Source of the DNA: JBHHZJ01 sp046758005
Lineage (GTDB): Bacteria; Pseudomonadota; Alphaproteobacteria; Kiloniellales; J153
DNA: 39,246 nucleotides
Direction of reading: 5' to 3'
Assembly (NCBI GenBank): GCA_046758005.1
Contig: JBHHZJ010000022.1
Location: 1 to 39,246 of the forward strand
In this document: positions 1-8,111 of the stretch, piece by piece
Layout of the letters: the number at the start of each line of letters is the position of its first letter
How positions within the stretch are numbered: the stretch's first letter is position 1
Translations under genes and position numbers: made by a program
The notes under the pieces: generated by a model
Seen by the model: only the letters and a program-made list of their open reading frames with translations
Databases searched by the model: none
Told to the model about the DNA's origin: nothing

Positions 1-207
1 TGCTTCCCGCCCCGAACCGTTCATCGGACACGGTATCGTCGTATGGCGCCCATTGACTAAACCCGGACCTATGAGCGTCGTGTTTCGCGTGTCTGGAATC
101 CGCCGATAAGCTGAAATCGTGCGCGCCAGGCGATGGCGGCCCGGGTGCGGAGCTGGGGGCGGATTGCCGCCGGTTCGGCAATCCCGTTTACGAGCTCGCG
201 CCCGGCC
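1..207. other. No gene recognised
   Basis: No open frame with recognisable protein character was found here on either strand. The stretch lies downstream of the minus-strand hydroxybutyrate dehydrogenase and presumably holds its 3' flank and the edge of an upstream gene outside the window. Confidence 0.5.
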
Positions 208-990
208 CTACTGCGCCAGCCAGCCGCCGTCGATGTTGAGCGCCGCCCCGGTCATCTGGTCGGCGGCCTGCGAGCACAGGAAGCAGGCGAGGGCGCCGAT
301 CTGCTCGGGGGTGGCGAACTCCCCGGACGGCTGCTTCTCGGCCAGGATCTCCTCCTTGGCCGCCTCGAAGCTCGTGCCCTCCGCTTTGGCGCGGTCCTCG
401 ATCTGCTTGCGCACCAGCGGGGTCAGCACCCAGCCGGGACAGATCGCGTTGCAGGTGACGCCGCTGCCCGCCGTCTCCAGCGCCACCACCTTGGTCAGCC
501 CGACGAGGCCGTGCTTGGCCGCCACGTAGGCCGCCTTGTCCGCGGAGGCGACCAGGCCGTGCACCGAGGCCACGTTGATGATGCGGCCCCAGCCCCCGGC
601 CCTCATCGCGGGCAGGGCGGCGCGCACCGTGTGGAACGCGGCCGACAGGTTGATCGCGATGATCTTGTCCCACATCCCGGGCGGGAAGTCCTCGACCGGC
701 GCGACGTGCTGGATGCCGGCGTTGTTGACCAGGACCCCGAGCGCGCCGAAACGGCCCTCGGCCTCGGCGATCATGGCCGCGATCTCGGCCGGCTCGGACA
801 TGTCGGCGCCGGAATAGGTCACCTCGACGCCGGCCCGCTCGGCCAGGCCCGCGCGCAGGTCCTCGATCGCGCCCGCATCGCCGAAGCCGTTGAGCACGAC
901 GTTGCAGCCCTCGTGCGCCAGCGCCTCGGCGATGCCGAGGCCGATGCCGCTGGTCGAGCCCGTGACCAGCGCCGTCTTCCCTTTCAGCAT
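208..990 (-). CDS. bdhA: 3-hydroxybutyrate dehydrogenase (SDR family)
   Basis: Cytoplasmic NAD-dependent short-chain dehydrogenase interconverting (R)-3-hydroxybutyrate and acetoacetate, a step of polyhydroxybutyrate and ketone-body use. It has 260 residues, the usual family length. The Rossmann motif TGSTSGIG is at 10-17, NNAG at 89-92, and the catalytic set is S142, Y155, K159. The residues known to bind substrate in the Pseudomonas fragi enzyme (Q94, H144, K152, W187, Q196, W257) are all present at the same numbers, which separates it from generic SDRs. The ATG at 990 is preferred over the longer frame from 1089 because GGAGG lies just upstream and the homologous N-terminus (MLKGKTALVTG) begins there. 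It stands alone on the minus strand. Confidence 0.93.
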   Translation of the reverse strand: MLKGKTALVTGSTSGIGLGIAEALAHEGCNVVLNGFGDAGAIEDLRAGLAERAGVEVTYSGADMSEPAEIAAMIAEAEGRFGALGVLVNNAGIQHVAPVEDFPPGMWDKIIAINLSAAFHTVRAALPAMRAGGWGRIINVASVHGLVASADKAAYVAAKHGLVGLTKVVALETAGSGVTCNAICPGWVLTPLVRKQIEDRAKAEGTSFEAAKEEILAEKQPSGEFATPEQIGALACFLCSQAADQMTGAALNIDGGWLAQ

Positions 991-1117
991 GGGCGCGAAT
1001 CCTCCGCTGCCTTGCGTGCCGTCCCCCGGGGGCTTTGATAGCGCCCGCGCCCCCGGGGGTCCACCCTCGGCGCACGGCTGCGCTGACATCTCACGCGAAA
1101 GTGCGCACTATGGCGTC

Positions 1118-1354
1118 ATGAGTGAGGTGACGATCGCGTGGCTGATCGTGATCCTCGGCTTCGCCGCGCCGCTCCTGCACGTCTGCCTGTCGCCGCGCGG
1201 CGGACCCTGGCGGCCGCCGCCCGGGTCGCGCTGCCCGCTGGGGCCGCGCGCGGGCTGGGCGGTGCTCGTCCTGCTCCTGGGGCCGCTCGGCTGGCTGCTC
1301 TACATGCGGGCGCGCGCCCGGCGCGGCCGCCCCGGGCGCGACCAAAGGTTGTGA
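1118..1354 (+). CDS. Small two-TM protein, PLDc_N-like
   Basis: A 78-residue protein with two hydrophobic segments (about 5-24 and 47-63) joined by a proline/glycine-rich loop and ending in an arginine-rich tail. The second segment, LLLGPLGWLLYM, resembles the small PLDc_N (phospholipase D/cardiolipin synthase N-terminal) membrane domain, which occurs alone in many bacteria and has no enzymatic activity by itself. The ATG at 1118 is the start; the frame upstream to 890 lies antisense to bdhA and is spurious. Its 5' end diverges from bdhA. Its function is unknown. Confidence 0.6.
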   Translation: MSEVTIAWLIVILGFAAPLLHVCLSPRGGPWRPPPGSRCPLGPRAGWAVLVLLLGPLGWLLYMRARARRGRPGRDQRL

Positions 1355-1480
1355 GCCCGGTTTAGGGTGTTTCGTCGTCCCGGACGCATGACCGCGCCCG
1401 GCCGACCCTCCAACCCAAGAATCCCTTGCCCCCAAGGGGCCGTCCCCGCATGTCGACAAGGGGGAATGTAGGTACAGACC

Positions 1481-2479
1481 CTACGGCGAGGCCTGCGTCC
1501 GGGCGCGGCGCGGGCGCGCCCTCAGGCCCGCTCCGTCCACGACTTCGGCGATCGCCTCCGCGCCCTGTAGCGGCGCCATGATGTGGACGCCGCAAACACC
1601 CGGAATCTCGCGCAACTCGTGGATCAAGTCGATGCAAAGGCGCCGCCCCTCGGCCGCCGGGTCGTTGGCGCGCTCCAGACGCTCGACCACCGAATCGGGC
1701 ACGGCGACGCCGAACAGGCTCTCGTTCATCCAGCGGGCCGAGCGGGCCGAGGCGAGCGGCCCGACGCCGATCAGGACCGCCAGCCGTTCGGTCAGGCCGG
1801 CCTCGGCGAGCCGCGCCATGTACCGGCGCGCCATCCCGGCATCGAAGCAGAACTGGGTCTGCACGAAGCCGGCGCCGGCGTCGGCCTTGGCCATCAGCGC
1901 CTCGGGCCGCCAGTGCGAGGACGGGTCGAAGGGCGAATCGGCCGCGCCGATGAAAAACCTCGGGGGCGGCCGGATTGCGCGTCCGGAGGGTAGGACTCCA
2001 TCCTCGCCCATCCGCCGGGCCAGGCGCATCACGCCCCGGCTGTCCAGATCGTAGACCGCCTTGGCGTCGGGCAGGTCGCCGGTGGCCGGATCGTCGCCGT
2101 GCAGGACCAGGATGTTGCGCACGCCCTGGGCGGCGGCGCCGATCAGGTCGCCGGCCAGCGCGATACGGTTGCGGTCCCGGCAGGTGAGCTGGAGCACGGG
2201 CTCGATTCCCGCCCCGCGCAGCATCGCGGCCGCGGCGAAGCTCGACATCGCGACGCGCGCCCCGGCCGCGTCGGTGACGTTGACGGCATCGACCCGGTCG
2301 CGCAGCGGCGCCGCCGCGGCGAGGAGCGCCTGCGCGCTGGCGGACAGCGGCGGCGTCAGCTCGGCGGTCACCACGAACCCGCCGGCGGCCAGACGCGCCT
2401 CCAGGGCCCCGGCCGGCACCGGGGTCACGCGCCGGTCCCTGTTCGCGTCCGCACGGGCCGCAGGGCGCGCCGCCGTCAC
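1481..2479 (-). CDS. metF: Methylenetetrahydrofolate reductase-like protein
   Basis: A 332-residue member of the MetF flavoprotein family, which reduces 5,10-methylene-THF to 5-methyl-THF for methionine synthesis or C1 metabolism. The family order is visible: an early AELTPP segment (strand 1 with the general-acid Glu), DAVNVTD at about 64-70, QLTCRDRNR at about 97-105, LVLHGDDP at about 122-129 and VQTQFCFD in the second half. The GTG start at 2479 overlaps the TGA of the upstream gene in GTGA, so translation is probably coupled. The N-terminus is about 30 residues longer than in E. coli MetF. Alphaproteobacteria often carry MetF paralogues, so the housekeeping role is not certain. Confidence 0.85.
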   Translation of the reverse strand: MTAARPAARADANRDRRVTPVPAGALEARLAAGGFVVTAELTPPLSASAQALLAAAAPLRDRVDAVNVTDAAGARVAMSSFAAAAMLRGAGIEPVLQLTCRDRNRIALAGDLIGAAAQGVRNILVLHGDDPATGDLPDAKAVYDLDSRGVMRLARRMGEDGVLPSGRAIRPPPRFFIGAADSPFDPSSHWRPEALMAKADAGAGFVQTQFCFDAGMARRYMARLAEAGLTERLAVLIGVGPLASARSARWMNESLFGVAVPDSVVERLERANDPAAEGRRLCIDLIHELREIPGVCGVHIMAPLQGAEAIAEVVDGAGLRARPRRARTQASP

Positions 2480-2895
2480 CGGCCGGACTGGGCGCGCAGC
2501 TTGGCGCGCACCGAGCCGGGTTCGAGGGATTCCAGGTAAAGGTCCGGGTTACTCAGCATGTCCTCGATGCGGGTCAGGAACCCCTGGGCGACCGCGGAGT
2601 TGAAGTCGATCTCGCGCATGATGCGGCGCAGGACCGGACTGCCGGCCGGGAAGCGCTGCATGTGCGCCACGGTGTCGCGGGCCAGCCCCTCGCCGACGGT
2701 CCAGTCCTCGCTGTACACTCCGGTGTCGGCGGGCACGTCCCAATAGCGCCAGCCGCCCTCCTCGTCGAGGCTCACGGTCGGGAACTTGAGCCACTGCTCG
2801 TTCCACCAGGCTCCGTCCTCTTCCGCCTTCTCGATCGCCGCCGCCTCCTCGGCCTGCGCCTGGGCGGCCTCTCCCTCCGCGCTTGCGTCTTGCAT
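2476..2895 (-). CDS. Unknown acidic protein coupled to metF-like gene
   Basis: Not recognised. About 139 residues from the ATG at 2895, which has GAGG nine bases upstream; an alternative ATG lies three codons earlier at 2904. The first ~30 residues are Ala/Glu-rich and probably helical or disordered. The rest is rich in Trp and acidic residues (WWNEQWLKFP, GGWRYWDVP) and ends in a helical stretch containing LRRIMREIDFNSAVAQGF. There is no signal peptide or membrane segment, so it is probably cytosolic. It overlaps the MetF-like gene by 4 bp, which suggests the two are made together and may act together; that is inference from position only. Confidence 0.7.
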   Translation of the reverse strand: MQDASAEGEAAQAQAEEAAAIEKAEEDGAWWNEQWLKFPTVSLDEEGGWRYWDVPADTGVYSEDWTVGEGLARDTVAHMQRFPAGSPVLRRIMREIDFNSAVAQGFLTRIEDMLSNPDLYLESLEPGSVRAKLRAQSGR

Positions 2896-2995
2896 GTGTT
2901 TCATCCTCGACCTGCCGGGACAAGGCGCCGGCTTTACCCCGGCTATCGTAGCCGTAAAATCGGGCTCGCACGAGTCCCGGCGAACCGGCCCGGGC

Positions 2996-3907
2996 TCACG
3001 CCCGTGCGGCGCGGCGCAGCCCCGGCAGCACGAGGACGACGGCGAGCGCGGCGCAGACCAGGCCGAGCGCGAGCAGCTCGCGTGCGCCCACGCGCTCGCC
3101 GAGGACGGCGGCGCTGGAAAACACCCCGACGACCGGGATCGCGAGCGTGCCGATCGCCGCCAGCACGGCCGGAAACAGCCGCACCACCTTGAACCACGCC
3201 CACTGACAGAACACCATCGGCAGCGCCAGGATGTAGGCCATCGCCCCCAGCGCGAGCAGGCTCAGGGCGCCGGGATCGGGAACGGTTTCGAACAGGAGCG
3301 CGCCCAGGGTGACCGGAACGCTGCCGAGGAGCAGCTGCCAGCCGGCCATGGCCACGACCGGAATGGTCCAGGTATGGCGCTTCGTGATCACGGTGCCGAG
3401 AGCCCAGGAACCCGCGGCGCCCAGCATGAACGCCGCCCCCAGCGGCGCCGCCCCGAGCGCGCGCAGATCCGGACCGATCAGCACGCCGAGCCCCGCGACG
3501 CCGAGCCCCAGCCCGATGAGCTTGGACCGGGTGATCGCTTCGCCGAGCATGGGGCGGCCGAGCATCGCGGCCCAGATCGGCATCGTGAAGGCGATGATGG
3601 AGGCGCGGCTGGCCTCCAGCAGCAGAACGCCGTATCCCGAAAGCAGGTGCCAGCCGAGGATATTGAACACCGTGCAGACCAGGAGCGGCCGGATCTCGCT
3701 GGTCGGCACCCGAATCGTGCGGCCGCCCAGCCGGGTGATCGAGAGCAGCGCGGCTCCGCCGACGATCAGGCAGATGCTGCGGAACCACCAGACCGGGATC
3801 TCGCTGACCGCGATCTTCATGAACGGCCAGTTGAGCCCCCAGAACAGACTCAGCCCGGCGAGCAGCAGGAAGCCGGCCGGCGGCAGGGGTTCGGCGCGCG
3901 CGCTCAC
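2996..3907 (-). CDS. EamA/DMT-family transporter
   Basis: A 303-residue inner-membrane protein of the drug/metabolite transporter superfamily, with ten predicted hydrophobic helices in two EamA repeats. The first repeat carries FWGLNWPFMKIAV and the second a GSWALGTVITKRH segment. Members export or import small metabolites, and the substrate cannot be told from sequence. The GTG at 3907 overlaps the DUF1289 stop (GTGA), so the start is placed there rather than at the longer frame to 4027, whose extension lies over the upstream gene and has no membrane character. It forms a two-gene operon with DUF1289. Confidence 0.88.
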   Translation of the reverse strand: MSARAEPLPPAGFLLLAGLSLFWGLNWPFMKIAVSEIPVWWFRSICLIVGGAALLSITRLGGRTIRVPTSEIRPLLVCTVFNILGWHLLSGYGVLLLEASRASIIAFTMPIWAAMLGRPMLGEAITRSKLIGLGLGVAGLGVLIGPDLRALGAAPLGAAFMLGAAGSWALGTVITKRHTWTIPVVAMAGWQLLLGSVPVTLGALLFETVPDPGALSLLALGAMAYILALPMVFCQWAWFKVVRLFPAVLAAIGTLAIPVVGVFSSAAVLGERVGARELLALGLVCAALAVVLVLPGLRRAARA

Positions 3908-4281
3908 CGCCCGGTCCGCCGGGCCTTTCGCTCGGCGACGCGGGCCAGCACCTCGACCTTCTCTTCGGCGGTCATGATCGGCCAGTCGCGAATCTCGTCG
4001 ATGGCGCGCGAGCAGCCGAGGCACCACCCCGTGTCGTCGTCCATCTGACAGACGCTGATGCAGGGCGAGGGGACCGAGGTGTCGAAGACCCTGCGCCGCG
4101 CGTCGCCACGGCGCCGGCGACGGGGTCGCCGGCCTTCCCGCACGCCGCCGGTCACGACGGCCGGTCCCCCGGGCAGAACGTTGGGCAGAACGTCGGGCGG
4201 AACGTCGGGCCGGTCGTGCGGGCGGTTGCGCCCACGCCTCTTGGGCCTATCATCGGTCGCCGCGCCTCGATCCGCGGGCAC
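3904..4281 (-). CDS. DUF1289 cysteine-rich protein
   Basis: The C-terminal ~55 residues form a clear DUF1289 domain: SPCISVCQMDDDTGWCLGC, then IDEIRDWPIMTAEEK. The four conserved cysteines (C-x3-C, C-x2-C) suggest a metal or Fe-S site, and the role is unknown. The open frame gives 125 residues from a GTG at 4281, but family members are usually 60-90 residues. The N-terminal ~70 residues are low complexity (Pro/Arg-rich, partly coded by a 12-bp tandem repeat), so a GTG near 4155 (84 residues) is also plausible. It is followed by the EamA transporter with a 4-bp overlap and diverges from the cyclase gene at 4302. Confidence 0.82.
   Translation of the reverse strand: MPADRGAATDDRPKRRGRNRPHDRPDVPPDVLPNVLPGGPAVVTGGVREGRRPRRRRRGDARRRVFDTSVPSPCISVCQMDDDTGWCLGCSRAIDEIRDWPIMTAEEKVEVLARVAERKARRTGR
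4171..4206. repeat. 12-bp tandem repeat, three units
   Basis: Three head-to-tail units of GGGCAGAACGTT type (4171, 4183, 4195), differing by one or two bases, followed by a partial fourth. They lie in the doubtful N-terminal part of the DUF1289 frame. Confidence 0.8.
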
Positions 4282-4301
4282 GCCGCCCGGTCGGGAAAGC
4301 C

Positions 4302-6023
4302 ATGATTCGCCGCATCCACCTCGTCACCGGCCTGATCCTTTTTGCCTACGTCCTGACGCACCTTGTCAACCATGCGCTCGGGCTGGTGTCGCTGGACGCA
4401 CTCGACGCCGGGCGCCGCGCCTTCCTTCTGCTGTGGCGCAACCCGCCGGCCAGCGTGCTGCTCTACGGCGCGCTGCTGGTGCACATGGCGCTCGCCCTGT
4501 GGTCGCTGTACCGGCGGCGGCGCCTGGCCATGCCCGCATGGGAGGCGGCGCAGATCCTCTTCGGTCTCGCCATCCCGCCGCTGTTGGCCCTGCACGTCCT
4601 CGGCACCCGTTTCGCGCACGACGTGCTCGGCGTCAACGACAATTACGTTTACCTCCTGTTGATCTATTTCGTGTTCAGCCCGGTCCTGGGGATGAAACAG
4701 GTGGCGGCGCTCGTCGTCGCCTGGGTGCACGGCTGCATCGGCTTGCATTTCTGGCTGCGGCTCCGGCCCTGGTACCCGCGCGCTCTTCCATATCTTTACG
4801 CGGCCGCCCTGCTGGTCCCGGTGCTGTCGCTGCTCGGCTTCTTCGTCGCCGGCCGCGAGGTGATCCGCCTGGCCCAAGATCCCTCCTGGATGGAAACGGC
4901 GCGGGGCGAGATCAACTTCACCGACGCGCAGGGCCTGGCGCTGATCGCCGGCCTGGAGACGGCGATCCTTACGGGCCTGGGGGCGCTGCTGGCGTTCGTG
5001 CTACTGGCCCGGTGGGCCCGCGCCTGGCTCAATCGCAGGCGCGGGATCGTCCACGTCGCCTATCCCGACGGCCGCCGCGTCCCGATCGCGGTCGGCACGA
5101 CCATCCTCGAGGCCAGCCGGGGCGCGGGCATTCCCCACGCCTCGGTGTGCGGCGGGCGCGGCCGCTGCTCGACCTGCCGGGTGCGCGTCGGCGCCGGCGC
5201 GGGACGCCTGCCGCCGCCGAGCGAGGCGGAGGCCCGGGTCCTGCGGCGGGTCGGAGCCGCGCCCAACGTGCGGCTGGCCTGTCAGACGCGGCCGGCGGCC
5301 GATGTCGAGGTCACGCCCCTGCTGCCGCCGGCCGCCACGCCACGCGACGCGGCGGCCCGCCAGCGTCAGGGGGAGGAGCGGGAGGTCGCGGTCCTGTTCG
5401 CCGACCTGCGCGACTTCACGGCGCTGGCGGAGAACCGGCTGCCCTTCGACGTCGTCTTCGTGCTCAACCGCTACTTCGCCGCCATGGGCATGGCGGTGGA
5501 GGAATCCGGCGGGCGGGTCGACAAGTTCGTCGGCGACGGCGTGATGGCGCTGTTCGGGACCGAGCAGGGGGTCGAGGCCGGTTGCCGCGACGCGATCCGG
5601 GCCGCGCGCCGCATGGCCGAGCGCCTGATCGAAATCAACGGCGCGCTTGCGCACGAACTCGAACGGCCGCTCAGGATCGGCATCGGCATCCACAGCGGAT
5701 CCGCGATCGTCGGCGAGATGGGTTACGGCCGCGCCACCTCGGTCACGGTGATCGGCGACGTGGTCAACACGGCGAGCCGGCTCGAGGCGCTGACCAAGGA
5801 CCTGGGCGCGCAACTCGTCGTTTCCGAACCGGCGGCCCGGCACGCCAATCTGGACCTGTCCGCTTTTCCCCAGCGCGAGATCGAAGTGCGCGGCCGCGAG
5901 ACCGCGCTCGCGGTGCGCGTGGTCAAGAACGCTCAGGCCCTGCCGGTCGCGCCCGACGCAGGTCCGCGCGTGACGGCGGACGCGGCGAAGCTCAGCCGCC
6001 CGCCTTCGCCTGGTAGGCCTTGA
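4302..6023 (+). CDS. Membrane-anchored ferredoxin-adenylate cyclase
   Basis: A 573-residue three-part protein. Residues 1-240 form a membrane domain of about six helices with many histidines (H6, H20, H24, H61, H98, H106, H143, H149), resembling the diheme cytochrome-b anchor of succinate dehydrogenase. Residues ~248-340 are a [2Fe-2S] ferredoxin domain with C283, C289, C292 and C327 (C-x5-C-x2-C...C). Residues ~360-540 are a class III nucleotide cyclase with metal-binding D368 (FADLRDF) and D412 (VGDGVMALFG) and the VTVIGDVVNTASRLE signature. It should make cAMP in response to the redox state of the quinone pool or heme/Fe-S centre, as described for the diheme-anchored CyaC of Sinorhizobium meliloti. 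The 3' end overlaps the convergent TPR gene by 32 bp. Confidence 0.9.
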   Translation: MIRRIHLVTGLILFAYVLTHLVNHALGLVSLDALDAGRRAFLLLWRNPPASVLLYGALLVHMALALWSLYRRRRLAMPAWEAAQILFGLAIPPLLALHVLGTRFAHDVLGVNDNYVYLLLIYFVFSPVLGMKQVAALVVAWVHGCIGLHFWLRLRPWYPRALPYLYAAALLVPVLSLLGFFVAGREVIRLAQDPSWMETARGEINFTDAQGLALIAGLETAILTGLGALLAFVLLARWARAWLNRRRGIVHVAYPDGRRVPIAVGTTILEASRGAGIPHASVCGGRGRCSTCRVRVGAGAGRLPPPSEAEARVLRRVGAAPNVRLACQTRPAADVEVTPLLPPAATPRDAAARQRQGEEREVAVLFADLRDFTALAENRLPFDVVFVLNRYFAAMGMAVEESGGRVDKFVGDGVMALFGTEQGVEAGCRDAIRAARRMAERLIEINGALAHELERPLRIGIGIHSGSAIVGEMGYGRATSVTVIGDVVNTASRLEALTKDLGAQLVVSEPAARHANLDLSAFPQREIEVRGRETALAVRVVKNAQALPVAPDAGPRVTADAAKLSRPPSPGRP

Positions 6024-6465
6024 TGGCCGCCTTCAGTTCCCGGTACTCGGGACAGCCGAAGAAGCAGGCCCCGTCGAGCACATCGAGGCGTTCCTTGGCC
6101 TCGTCGAGCCGCCCCATCTCCAGATACAGCTCGCCGAGGTACTCGTTGGCGCCCCGGTGCTCGGGCTTGAGCTCGAGCGCCTTCAGGTAGTGCGTGAGCG
6201 CCGCCTCCTTGTCGCCCAGCCTGCGATGGCTGTAGCCGAGGTAGTTGTACGCGTCCGCGTTCTTCGGATCGACCGCGATCGCCTTCTGCAAGAGCGGCAC
6301 CGCCGCGGCGAAGTCGCCGGCCTCGACCAGCTTCCTGCCCTGGACGTAGTTCGAGTCCTGCGGCGTCGCGGACGTGCCACCGCCGCCGCCGGCGGCCAAG
6401 GCCGGCCCGGCGAGCAGACCGAGACACACCGCGGTCGCGAGGGCGTGTCGGACAAGCGCCATCAT
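5992..6465 (-). CDS. Exported TPR protein
   Basis: 157 residues. A signal peptide (about 1-25, ending ...GPALAA) points to the periplasm. It is followed by at least two tetratricopeptide repeats: KAIAVDPKNADAYNYLGYSH and KALELKPEHRGANEYLGELY are in the canonical W/L-G-Y-A-F pattern. A third helix pair carries CFFGCPEY, whose two cysteines could form a disulfide. TPR folds bind peptides or partner proteins; the partner is not indicated. AAGGAG lies upstream of the double ATG at 6465. It stands alone on the minus strand, convergent with the cyclase. Confidence 0.85.
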   Translation of the reverse strand: MMALVRHALATAVCLGLLAGPALAAGGGGGTSATPQDSNYVQGRKLVEAGDFAAAVPLLQKAIAVDPKNADAYNYLGYSHRRLGDKEAALTHYLKALELKPEHRGANEYLGELYLEMGRLDEAKERLDVLDGACFFGCPEYRELKAAIKAYQAKAGG

Positions 6466-6595
6466 GGATCACTCTCCTTTGCATTGTCCTTGGCGGCAGT
6501 CTATCCGAAGATCCGGGCCGGCAGTCAACTCAACGTGCCGTGAACGTCGTCGAGCGCCGCATCGGCGGCCGGGGCGCCACGATTGCGGCGGGACG

Positions 6596-7216
6596 TCACT
6601 CGCCCGAGGCGCCGGCAAGGCCCGCTTCCCGTTCCAGTTCTTCGGGGTCCCCGGCGTCGATGACCCGGCGCGCCAGCTCGTAGCCGAAGCCTTGGCGGCC
6701 CAGCGTCGCGAGGTCGCGCGCGCGCATGTCGGCGCGGGTGGCCCGGCTGCGGTAGGGCCCGAGCCGGCGCCGGCGCGCGTAGGCGAGCGCGGCGGCAAGC
6801 TCCGGCTCCGCCTCCTCCTCGCGGAGCCTTTCCAGCGCCCGTGCGGTCAGCGCCCGGGATATGCCCTTGACCGCCAGCGCGGCGCGGATCGCCCGGGCCG
6901 AGGCGCCGCGGCGGTGCAGGGCGCGCGCCCTGGCCTCGGCATAGCGCGCGTCGTCGAGCAGGCCGTTGCGTAGGAACTCGGCAATCAGGGCCTCCACCTC
7001 GGCCGCGCCGGCGGCGCTGTCGGTGCCGTGGGCTTGGGCCGAGCGCGCCACCTTGAAGAGCAGCAGGCGGCGCAGGTGCGCGGCCGAACCGGCGTAACGC
7101 TCCAGGTAGTGGAGCGCCGCCTTGCGCAGGTATTCGGGCGTCGCCTTGCGCGGGCCGCGCCGCGGCCGCCGCTGGCGCGCGTTGGGCGGTGCGGGCGCTT
7201 CGCGGTCCCCGGTCAT
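6596..7216 (-). CDS. recX: Regulatory protein RecX
   Basis: A 206-residue RecX family protein, which binds RecA filaments and limits recombination and SOS activity. The family's three-helix repeats are visible: ATPEYLRKAALHYLERY, then VEALIAEFLRNGLLDDARYAEARAR (the best-conserved RecX segment), RGASARAIRAALAVKGI, and a C-terminal repeat with LATLGRQGFGYELARRVI. The N-terminus is a basic 25-residue extension. recA is not in the window, which is common in alphaproteobacteria. It diverges from the ABC-2 permease genes, sharing a 60-bp gap. Confidence 0.88.
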   Translation of the reverse strand: MTGDREAPAPPNARQRRPRRGPRKATPEYLRKAALHYLERYAGSAAHLRRLLLFKVARSAQAHGTDSAAGAAEVEALIAEFLRNGLLDDARYAEARARALHRRGASARAIRAALAVKGISRALTARALERLREEEAEPELAAALAYARRRRLGPYRSRATRADMRARDLATLGRQGFGYELARRVIDAGDPEELEREAGLAGASGE

Positions 7217-7276
7217 CGCGCGGCCGGCTTCGGCGATTCCACGGGCCGCGGCTTGCGCGGCCGCGCGGCGCAGCGT

Positions 7277-8104
7277 ATGTCAAGGCCCATGGACCCCTCC
7301 ACCATCCCCGGCCGCCCGCCCGCGCCGCGCGTCATCGGCGCGGTCAACTGGCGCGGCCTGTGGACGCTGTACATGAAGGAGGTGCGGCGCTTCCTCAACG
7401 TCTTCACCCAGACCCTGCTCGCCCCGATGGTGACCGCGCTGCTGTTCCTGGCGATCTTCGCGTTGGCGCTCGGCGGCGCGGGCCGCCAGGTCGCGGGGGT
7501 CGATTATATCCGATTCCTGGCCCCCGGCCTGATCATGGTGGCGATGATGCAGAACGCCTTCGCCAACACCTCCTCCTCGATCCTCATCGCGAAGGTCCAG
7601 GGCAACATCGTCGACGTGCTCATGCCGCCCTTGTCCGCCGGGGAGCTGACCTTGGGCATCGCGGGCGGAGGCGTCACCCGCGGGCTGATGGTGGGGGTGG
7701 CGGCCGGCGCGGCCATGGCGGTCTTCGTGCCGATGCGCGTGCACGATCCGGTCTCGCTCGCCTACCACGCCGTCAACGCCGCGCTGATGCTCTCGCTGCT
7801 CGGCATGATCGGCGGGATCTGGGCCGAGAAATTCGACCACATCGCGGCGGTAACCAACTTCGTGATCATGCCGTTGTCCTTCCTCTCCGGGACCTTCTAT
7901 TCCATCGAACGCCTGCCCGCGGAGTGGCAGTTCGTGGCGCATTTCAATCCCTTCTTCTACATGATCGACGGCTTCCGCTACGGTTTCATCGGCCGCGCCG
8001 ACGGTTCGCTGGGCGTCGGTTACGCGCTGGTCCTGGTGGTCAACGTGGCGCTGTGGGCACTGACCCACCGCATGTTCGCCACCGGATACCGGCTGAAGGC
8101 CTGA
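7277..8104 (+). CDS. ABC-2 type permease (NodJ/YadH-like), first copy
   Basis: A 275-residue integral membrane subunit of an ABC-2 exporter. It has a cytoplasmic N-terminal segment, six hydrophobic helices and the family's late motif PLSFLSGTFYSIERLP-...-NPFFYMIDGFRYG. ABC-2 permeases move lipids, polysaccharides or drugs outwards and need a separate ATPase, which is not encoded here. ATGs at 7277 and 7289 are both possible; the second has AAGG closer. The next gene starts 7 bp after the stop and is a paralogue with the same N-terminal GAVNWRGxWxLY block, so the two products probably form a heterodimeric channel. Confidence 0.88.
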   Translation: MSRPMDPSTIPGRPPAPRVIGAVNWRGLWTLYMKEVRRFLNVFTQTLLAPMVTALLFLAIFALALGGAGRQVAGVDYIRFLAPGLIMVAMMQNAFANTSSSILIAKVQGNIVDVLMPPLSAGELTLGIAGGGVTRGLMVGVAAGAAMAVFVPMRVHDPVSLAYHAVNAALMLSLLGMIGGIWAEKFDHIAAVTNFVIMPLSFLSGTFYSIERLPAEWQFVAHFNPFFYMIDGFRYGFIGRADGSLGVGYALVLVVNVALWALTHRMFATGYRLKA

Positions 8105-8111
8105 GCGGCCC

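Noticed and set aside
1420..1480. GCCCC-CAA-GGGGC as a terminator after the metF-like gene
   Set aside because: The stem is only 5 bp with no T-run on either strand; too weak to call.
2786..4048. 420-codon plus-strand frame over the EamA region
   Set aside because: Low-complexity charged translation (Gln/Glu/Arg/Asp) antisense to a clear membrane protein.
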